Origin: Stemphylium vesicarium
Lineage: Eukaryota; Ascomycota; Dothideomycetes; Pleosporales; Pleosporaceae
NCBI GenBank assembly: GCA_004380135.1
Contig: QXCR01000003.1
Span: 248,001 to 312,000, forward strand
Length of the DNA stretch: 64,000 nucleotides
Direction of reading: 5' to 3'
The notes beneath the pieces are model-generated. The model searched no databases. It had not been told where the DNA came from and saw nothing but the letters and a program-made list of their open reading frames with translations. Positions 56,978 to 64,000 of this stretch are shown piece after piece (position 1 is the stretch's first letter; each line of letters opens with the position of its first letter). The translations under genes and the position numbers were made by a program.

Positions 56978-58442
56978 ATGTCAACCCACACCGCAGAGCT
57001 CCCGCTCGATTCGGCAGCAAATATGGACTATTCACCTGCTCACCCTGATGAGGATAAAGCCGACGCGGCATCAGTCGCTGCAACAATCCTGTGCGAGCAA
57101 GAACCATTTGAAACTTTCCATCATACAGTTCGGGAATCTGCGATGAAGCACTTTGGTTGAGAAGCATCGGAAGTGAACATCAAGCAAATGAAGGGTGGCT
57201 CTTACAATCGCGTGGTCGGTATTACCATCACACCTAAGCCGAAGACCACTAGCTTTGATTGGCTGAAGTCCTATCTGGGCCTTGGTAAGACTACCAAAGA
57301 ACCGAAATGTTACATTCTCCTAATTCCACGTATGCAGAGTTGCCAACAAGCAAGTCAAGTTGCTCGTCGAAACTGGACGCTAACCGCCAGGGGTAAGAGT
57401 TATACCTATTAAAGTAACTACTAGACCACAACAGGTAATCAAGCAAGTCAAGTTGGACCTTCTGAGCCCCACTTACTTGCTTGTTGGCAACTCTGCACGT
57501 ATGGGTGTCGAAGGTGAGGATGTAGACGGTATCAGCGCAAGGATATGGAACGGGATGTTGCGACTATGGCAGTTGCCGAATCCAGACTTCCCTTGCCTAT
57601 TGCCAAGGTAGAAAGCTACGACCTCACGATTGACAACGTTTTTGGTCGGCCTTATATAACCCAGACGCGCTTCTCCAGCCGAAACCTCGCCAACGATCTA
57701 TGGAAGGATCTGAATATTGAACAAAAGAAGTGTGTGACGAAAAAAGTAACGAGCCTTGCTCCTATCATTGCGTCCATCGAAGGTCCGGCTGGAGATGTTG
57801 CACTTGAGACTTTGTCGCTACCTCCATGTGCGCCGGTCCGCGTCAATGCCTTTACCGCCTCAGGTTACGCTGTCGAGCCAACATCCAAGCCTGCCATTGA
57901 CCTGGATCCTTTCGACTATCTCCTTAAACGCTGTGGGCAATGGCACCGTTTCGAAAAAGTAGATAATTCTTTTCTCGAAGACTTCTGGTACAACTTCGGA
58001 GTGGCTACCAAGTCCCTCGAAGCTTGCGGCTTCCTAGAAGGTCGATGCGTGTACGTCCACGGGGACCTAAAACCCTACAACATCTTGGCCGAAGTGCGTA
58101 GCGAAACCGATGTAGAAATCACCGGTATCATCGACTGGGGTTTCGCCGTCATCGTGCCTGAGTTTATGGCGTACCGCGCACCATTTTGGCTCTGGATGCT
58201 GGAAGATATGAATAAGGCGGAGGAAGATAAGGAAGCCACCGCAAACATCGAGCCCGTTTGATGAAGAAGATAGGGCGCTAAGGCAGGTGTTTCTTGATCA
58301 CACTTCTGAGGAGCATAAGATGTTCGCGTTTGCGCCTGAAGCTATCCTCGCTAGACGCATGTTTTTCATCTTGCAAGAGGGCCTCAACGGTACCTGGAAC
58401 TGTGAGGAAGCAGAGAACATTACTCATGTATCGTATTCTTGA
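56978..58442 (+). pseudogene. Phosphotransferase (APH/choline kinase-like) family pseudogene, split by a MITE
   Basis: The reading frame starts at 56978, meets an in-frame TGA at 57158-57160 (HFG-stop-EAS, where Trp fits) and continues as IKQMKGGSYNRVVGI, the nucleotide-loop side. It is then cut by MITE C at 57335-57495. Removing the element and one duplication copy restores phase only as far as about 57540, where a one-base shift is needed to enter MERDVATMAVAESRLPLPIA. The kinase core follows: VYVHGDLKPYNILAE (catalytic Asp and Asn) and ITGIIDWGFAVIVPE. A further one-base shift near 58258 is needed to continue to 58442. The family is common and multicopy in fungi. At least four lesions make this a pseudogene. 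Confidence 0.85.
57335..57495. mobile_element. MITE C, 161-bp copy of MITE A, inserted in the pseudogene
   Basis: Same 21-bp ends and length as MITE A. It is flanked by the perfect 8-bp duplication CACGTATG (57327-57334 and 57496-57503), which is host coding sequence. At the five sites where the copies differ, this copy carries G or C and MITE A carries A or T. Confidence 0.93.
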
Positions 58443-59204
58443 CATGGTACGAACATGAGAAACAGGATTGCTGGCGGATCTTTGGATCTTGAATTGTGTG
58501 ACGCTGTGAATAGGCAGGAAAATTGACAATCTCTACAAAGACTATGCGGATTGCAGAAAATGAGGGTTACTAATGTGGCGTGCGAGAAGCTGCGCTTGGT
58601 GTTATCGGCCTATCCTAGAGTGCGGTCGCTTAGCTTTGAAGCAAGACACAAGTAAGAGTTAGAGGTGGCTAACCAACATGTCGACGACATCAGACGTGAT
58701 TGGGAAGGCGGAGATGAGTGGGGAAGAGCGGGACTAGACGCCTTGCCGCTTTAATACAAGACTAGCGTGGAAAATCTGCCCAGGTGACCCTGCGCAACGA
58801 AATCCTGAAGCCTATACTCTCTGGCGGCAACCATTCGCCCGCAGGACGTAAATCCTAGTATTTACGCGGCATTATCGTTGGCAGTGGTCTGACAAGGATA
58901 CAGGGGCGTAGCCAGTGAACATGTATTTGAATCGTATTTACTTGTCGAGAACTAATCACGGAGAAGAGATGCTTCGTTACTGCGCGCCAGGCTACGATAT
59001 GTCCAAGCCACGACGCCTCATGCGTGCTCATCCTATCAGCCACGGCCACGCCTTAATACCTGCATCAAAACATCCATGATGCAACAATAAAATCGGACAC
59101 ATGGGAAATATTCACTTTCAGCCTGGTGTTTCCCCTAACTCGTACATCGCGAAGTTTCTACCTCCATTTCAAGATACCGGGAATCGTCACTCCATGATGT
59201 CGAC
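58443..59204. other. Intergenic, 762 bp
   Basis: No supported gene and no terminal repeats. Confidence 0.4.
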
Positions 59205-59625
59205 ATGGCCAATCCGGTCCCGTCGAATATCAGGATCCCGATGCTTGAGCATGAAGTCGCGCGTCTCCGTAAAGAGTTGGCAGAGCTGCAAGTCAGGCTG
59301 CGGAAACCAACGCTCAAGGAACATCTGCAAAGTCTACTCCAAGACTACCCGAAGATAAATACGTTGGAGCAATGGCAGATAGCAGGTACGTTGCCGATAG
59401 TAATCTTTGGATACTGCCTTCCACGGTGCTGATCGAAGAGAACTCTAGTTTGGCATCATTTTCTTGCTTCGCAAAAAGCTCGGCGAGAAGTTTAATAACT
59501 CAGATTCTTACGACGTGTCCGTTGTACTGGCAAGTAACATCAATGGCTACAAACTCTGCGTCACTTTTAAAGATCAACGTATCTGTACCGGATGTTCCCG
59601 CAATTCAGCAGAAAATCCGCTGTGA
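59205..59625 (+). CDS. Candidate small two-exon protein
   Basis: Exons 59205-59399 and 59449-59625 join in phase across a 49-bp intron (GTAATC donor, GCTGATC branch region, CTCTAG acceptor) to give 123 aa. The first exon reads MANPVPSNIRIPMLEHEVARL and continues as a Leu-heptad coiled coil (LRKELAELQVRL), then LKEHLQSLLQDYPKINTLEQ. The second exon opens FGIIFLLRKKLGEKF and continues VVLASNINGYKLCVTFKDQR, with Cys-containing TGCSRN near the end. The amphipathic pattern across both exons suggests a real gene. The family is not recognised; an alternative donor at 59395 would break the frame of exon 2. Confidence 0.45.
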
Positions 59626-61068
59626 TTGGATTACAAGAAGAGCTTCAAGCGGCTGTTCTATGCTAAGTGGTTCTAGGGTGTGAGGTCTTGATGGGGTTCT
59701 TTTCCTTCTAGTCAAACTACACGTACCTAAGTGAAACTATTCATGGGTAGACGATACCCTATCTTCTCCGATCCTCAACTCTACCAGGCACGCTATGTAA
59801 AGTTTCACTCCCTTTCACACACGCGTTTCATGTGTGAATTTCTGATAAGACTTTGTGTGAAAGAAAAAGTGACTAATAGATGCCAAGCATATCTATTATC
59901 TTGAGAAGTTCATTTAGAAAGTAAACGTGCTTAGGCGGAGAAACCGTAAATGTGACCAAGTGTCGCTATACATCAAGTTAAGCATGCATGCGAGGTAATA
60001 CACTAAACGAGAAGTAGCACAAAGTCCCTCCTATGTTTATCTACATCCCACAGCATCCTTCGAAGTAAACGCCTACTCAAAACATAATCCTCTACAAGTT
60101 CCTCGTATTTTCACAGGAGCCTAGCGAAACACTACTGCCAACGTCTCCAAGCAAAATATACCATGGCATCTACAACAAAAGAACTAAATCGAACACGCCA
60201 ACAAAACGCCATCTTGATCATACTACATATCCGCATCCTCGAACCCTGCCAGGCGACGACATTGTACCACCAGCTCTAGCATATCTAGATATCTTAGCTG
60301 TGGTTTAGCTCCCTTTCCCCTCTCCCCCTTCTACCCTACCCCAAGATCCCCGGTAGATCCCCCTACACATCCCGTCCATTTGCCGATCGCACACACATGA
60401 TACATCCTCCCTCAACTCAATCTACCAACGGTCAAACCCTATCCCCACCCCGCGACGGGTCACGAAGCCGCTAATAACCTCAGCAAGATCACGACGAGAC
60501 TAAAGGATAAACGCGTTAGAACTAGGACTAAGCGTGAAACTAGCCCTGGGGCTAAAGCGAGAGCTAAAGTGTGGGGTAGGATCTGCAACTGGATGAATCT
60601 GCGGTTAGCTGAACGTGTAAGAAGTGGGCGGAGAGGGAGCCGGTTGGTTGAACTAGGTGGGACGGGTCGGATGGTTGGTGGATTGGATGGATAAGCGATG
60701 AGGCATTTGTTGATGGTGTGGTGGGGATACGCGATAGTCGGTGGTGGCGCGAGTGACGACTTAGACGGATGATCTGGGACCCTTGCGAAGACTAGCGGTG
60801 CAGATGAGGTGCGTACCGTGGAGACAATCTGTGGTCAGATAGAGAGAACCCGTCGAGAGCAAATGTAGTCAAGCAAGAAGAAGGTAATTTCAATAGAAAC
60901 TCGTAATTCATAAATTCAGAGGAGGTATATACAAAGAGTTATAAGCGCCGCGACGTGGGAAAGGCTTCTCCCCACAAAGTTAAGCGTTTATCTACAAGAG
61001 AGTTGTTCCATAAGCCAAATCTTCATATCATATTAAAGCGTCATCCACCAAGTCCGATAACCATCAGT
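59626..61068. other. Intergenic, 1.44 kb
   Basis: 3' flank of the sugar transporter gene, with C-rich and then G-rich tracts at 60300-60780. No gene supported. Confidence 0.45.
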
Positions 61069-62790
61069 TTAAACGACAGTCTTCTCGGGATACTCGGTGT
61101 AAGTCGCGCTCCTCTTGCGGGAAGCATCAGCCTCGATATCAGTAAGGCTGGCGCGGCGGTTGTCGGCACCCATGTCCTGGACGTCCTGGAAGGAGACGGA
61201 GGGAACGAAGCCAGGCGACTTCCAGGCCTTGGAGCACTTTCCGTAGAGCTCGTCGACCTGCTCGAGGGAGAGTCCCTTTGTCTCGTAGATCATGCCCCAG
61301 ACGAAGAAGATGCAGATGAAGCAGCATCCACCCCAGACGAAGAAGACCTTAGCACCCATGTTGGCATTACCGGGGCCGTTGTTGACCATGTAGGGGGTAG
61401 CGTATCCGATGGCGAAGTTGAGGAGCCTGGAAGGATGATTGTTAGTTGATTGTACGATTATGATGCAGTGGAGATGAGACTTACCAGTTGGATGCCGTGG
61501 TCATGGAGAGAGACTTGGCGCGGACCTTGAGAGGGAAGATCTCTCCGGTGACGACCCAGGCAACGGGACCCCATGAGCAGGCGAAGAAGAAGATGTAGAT
61601 GCAGACGAATGCGATCAAGGCCTTTTGGGCAGACAGGTTGTCAATACCGGCAACGGTACCAGTGATAGCGACGATGAATTGGCAGACAGCCATACCGACG
61701 GCGCCGAAGAGGAGCAAGTTGCGGCGACCCCACTTCTCGACGAGGTACAGACCGGGGAAAGTAGAGGCGACGTTGACGCAGGAGGTAATCATGGTGACGA
61801 CGAAGGGGTTGCGGATTCCAGAGTTCTGGAAGAAGGAGGTTCCGTAATAGAAGATGAAGTTGACACCGGTAAGTTGCTGGAGAGACTGGAGAAGGCAACC
61901 AGTTGCGAGACGCTTGCCAAGGTTACCGCGGAAGCAGTCGAGGTAGGTGGCCTTGCCGAGAGACAGCTCGTACTCGTGGTTGGCGGTGATTTCAGCCAAT
62001 TCCTCAACGAGGGCAGGATCCTCAACATTAAGACGACGGAGGGTAGAGAGGGACTTTGCAGCCTTTTCTGGTCTGCCCTTCTTGATGAACCAGCGAGGAG
62101 TCTCAGGAAGCCAGATGCAACCGACGAAGAGGACGATGGCCCAAGCAAATTGGACGGCGATGGGAATGCGGTAAGAACCAGTGTCGTCCCTGTCCTTGGT
62201 GGAGTTGTTGACGATAGCGGCAAGCAACAGACCGATGGTGATGGCAAGTTGGTAGCAACCGACAATGGTACCACGAATCCATTTGGGTGCAGTCTCGGAT
62301 TGGTACAGGGGAATGGTAGCACTGATCATACCAACTCCGTAGCCAGCAAAGAAGCGGCCAGCAACAAACATGGGGATAGCAGTAGCGACGGTCTGGAGAA
62401 TGACACCGAGGCAGAAGACGACGTTGCTGACGACGAGACCAAGGCGGCGACCAAGGAAATCGGCAGTAGGGGCGGCAGTCAAGGCACCGAAGAAAGTACC
62501 GGCAGAGAGGATGGAGACAATCAAAGAGGTCTGCTCGGCGGTGACATCGGGCAGACCATCGTCGGGGTTGGTGTATCCAGTGCTGAAAAGCTCACGCCAG
62601 TGAGCCATTCCAAGAATACCACCAATGGTACCGGTGTCGTATCTGTGATGTGTTAGAACAATGTTTTCAAAGCAGAAGATGGAACAGCATACCCGAACAA
62701 GACACCACCGAAAGCAACGAACAAGCCGACCATGATGGCGGGCGCGGTAGAACCGGCCACGCCCTGGGGCTTCTTCAGCATCAGACCCAT
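61069..62790 (-). CDS. MFS hexose transporter
   Basis: Plasma membrane sugar/H+ symporter, 537 aa from three exons: 62790-62693, 62642-61485 and 61426-61069. The start MGLMLKKPQG leads directly into TM1; GYDTGTIGGIL spans the first intron. Sugar-porter signatures are present: GRRLG after TM2, PLYQSETAPKWIRG, the LPETPRWFIKKGR loop, QQLTGVNFIFYYG in TM7, and GRRNLLL in the second half. The C-terminal tail is long and polar and ends ATYTEYPEKTVV. The QLAITIGLLLAAIVN segment is typical of high-affinity fungal monosaccharide transporters. Codon use is strongly biased to C-ending codons, consistent with high expression; this also produces long spurious open frames on the opposite strand. Confidence 0.92.
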
Positions 62791-63674
62791 GATTGGCGAC
62801 TGTTTGAGGAGATTGATAGTGAAGTGAGAAGACTCGGGTCCAGGGAGAGTGTTGTGTACTCGAATGATGATCTCTTGTTTGAGGCGGAAGAGCCATGCTT
62901 AAGTACATTTGGAAACTGATCCCATGGGCATGGGGATCTCCATGGGCAGCTCTCTAGTCTGGAGGCTGGAAGCCCGGGGTCACCGTGCTAATCTCAGGAC
63001 GGACTAGCGCATGGGCGTGAATAGGTTGATGGACCTGGGGATGCTTAGCGCATTGCTTAGCATTTGAGCTAGAGCAGACCAGACGGATACCCCTCGTAAG
63101 CTACAGGCCTGTGATTGCAATGGCCTCCGAATCATCGTGGACTAATCTTGCTCAGATTTGGAAACAGGGAATTTGAGATGCAGCTAGCGCAGCATTGTCA
63201 GCGGTCCCAGGCCTGCGTCGCTGGACCACAATGGCAAATATCGTCGGGTTCCCGACAATTACGTGACAGATGCGCCCAGCTTTCTGGCGCACACGGTCAC
63301 CAGTAACATGGCAGTTGCGTGTCGGGGCAAACAGGTGGCGCTGAGGGCCCATGGTGATAGGGCACTAGATCGGTAGTGCCGACCCTAGTAGACGTGGTCC
63401 ATCAGGTCGGGTGCATGAGAGTCGTCAATCACTGACCTCATCCACACATTGACGTGCGGACATGAGCGCCATCGCTTCTGCGTGATTGATGCTTGATTGA
63501 GGCCACCGTCGGCCAGTACAGTTGTCTGCGCGGGTACAGTTTACTGTCGACAACCAAGCAAGCGTAATGAGTGCATAGCTTGCAGTAAAACCCCAATGTC
63601 ATGGATCAGACAACTAGTCGACACAATGACCGATGGCCTCACCCGTCTGGGGCAGTGTCTCCGGGGGCAATGCG
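62791..63674. other. Intergenic, 884 bp
   Basis: Promoter region of the sugar transporter gene and flank of the possible right-edge gene. Nothing else was seen. Confidence 0.45.
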
Positions 63675-64000
63675 TTAGACCGTCGGAGCCCAGCTGGGTA
63701 GGGTAACGTGGTAGAAGCATTCTGGAACGTTGCTGTTTTCGTAGCTAGGACTACTACGCTGAACGGGGCGCTGATACCAGCGGGCTGCCTGTGAGAGGAT
63801 GGAGCGGACATCGGAGATGGTGGGGAAAGCATAGCGCGTCAATTTTTGCTTCTGGCCGACCCATGGGCGCGTGAGAACGAGAGGGTAAGTGGGGTGCATT
63901 AGTTCTCTCCAGACCCCGTGAGGCTCAACAAGCACTGCATGGCGGGCTTGAGTTGGGATGGATAGCCGGGCCTCAACCAACCAGAGAGTGTCGGGTGCAA
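63675..64000 (-). CDS. Possible C-terminal fragment of a gene running off the right edge
   Basis: On the minus strand a frame is open from the right edge to a TAA at 63675: 108 codons. It reads RLSIPTQARHAVLVEPHGVW, then LTRYAFPTISDVRSILSQAA and ends HVTLPSWAPTV. There is no ATG near the edge, so if real the gene begins outside the window. The length is not far above chance and no family is recognised. Confidence 0.28.
   Translation of the reverse strand, partial: APDTLWLVEARLSIPTQARHAVLVEPHGVWRELMHPTYPLVLTRPWVGQKQKLTRYAFPTISDVRSILSQAARWYQRPVQRSSPSYENSNVPECFYHVTLPSWAPTV

Noticed and set aside
61625..62656. 343-codon open frame antisense to the sugar transporter
   Set aside because: It is a shadow produced by strong C-ending codon bias in the real gene; its translation is low-complexity Gly/Asp/Glu-rich with no domain.
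1..64000. tRNA, rRNA, riboswitch or CRISPR
   Set aside because: No cloverleaf-like consensus, rRNA core or regularly spaced repeat array was seen by eye; a covariance-model scan would be needed to exclude a tRNA.

Overview
The window comes from a filamentous ascomycete nuclear genome. Genes are split by introns of about 45-60 bp with CTNAC-type branch points. The families are typical of moulds: a HET-domain protein, a LIM-RhoGAP, a Zn2Cys6 regulator, tyrosinase, cytochrome P450, Dal5-type MFS transporters, small secreted Cys-containing proteins and a RIP-like decayed hAT transposon. The set fits Dothideomycetes, probably Pleosporales, but that is inference. No rRNA, tRNA or CRISPR was recognised.

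1-12.4 kb is catabolic. A reading frame runs off the left edge (1-1008, minus). Five genes then follow: a Dal5-family transporter, a phenol-2-monooxygenase-type flavoprotein, an amidase with the FAAH-type Lys-Ser-Ser triad, a NodB/CE4-fold hydrolase and a salicylate-hydroxylase-type flavoprotein. This set matches the lower part of the Aspergillus nidulans hxn (nicotinate) pathway: HxnV, HxnN, HxnM, HxnX and a transporter. It is the most coherent functional unit here: two ring hydroxylations, imide ring opening, then amide hydrolysis.

13-23 kb holds a HET gene broken by one in-frame TGA, a spherulin-4 (GH135-like) gene, an F-box-like gene, a seven-exon P450 and a trans-aconitate methyltransferase-like gene. 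23.8-36.9 kb is conserved housekeeping plus accessory: an Lrg1-type LIM-RhoGAP (1166 aa), RPB4, a hypothetical gene, a tyrosinase with a GC-AG intron, a LanC-like gene and a Cys-rich single-pass membrane protein.

38-48.6 kb has a pseudogene with three in-frame stops, a small secreted protein, an unnamed two-exon gene, a Zn2Cys6 regulator (891 aa) and an AlkB-like dioxygenase. 49-59.7 kb is a gene-poor transposon landing zone. It contains a complete-ended 3356-bp hAT element with an 8-bp target duplication and a decayed transposase. Three non-autonomous hAT-type MITEs follow, each with its own perfect 8-bp duplication, and one of them splits a phosphotransferase-like pseudogene. A small secreted protein, a Cys/His-rich protein and a candidate two-exon small gene lie in the same zone. 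The window ends with a hexose-type transporter and a possible gene fragment running off the right edge.
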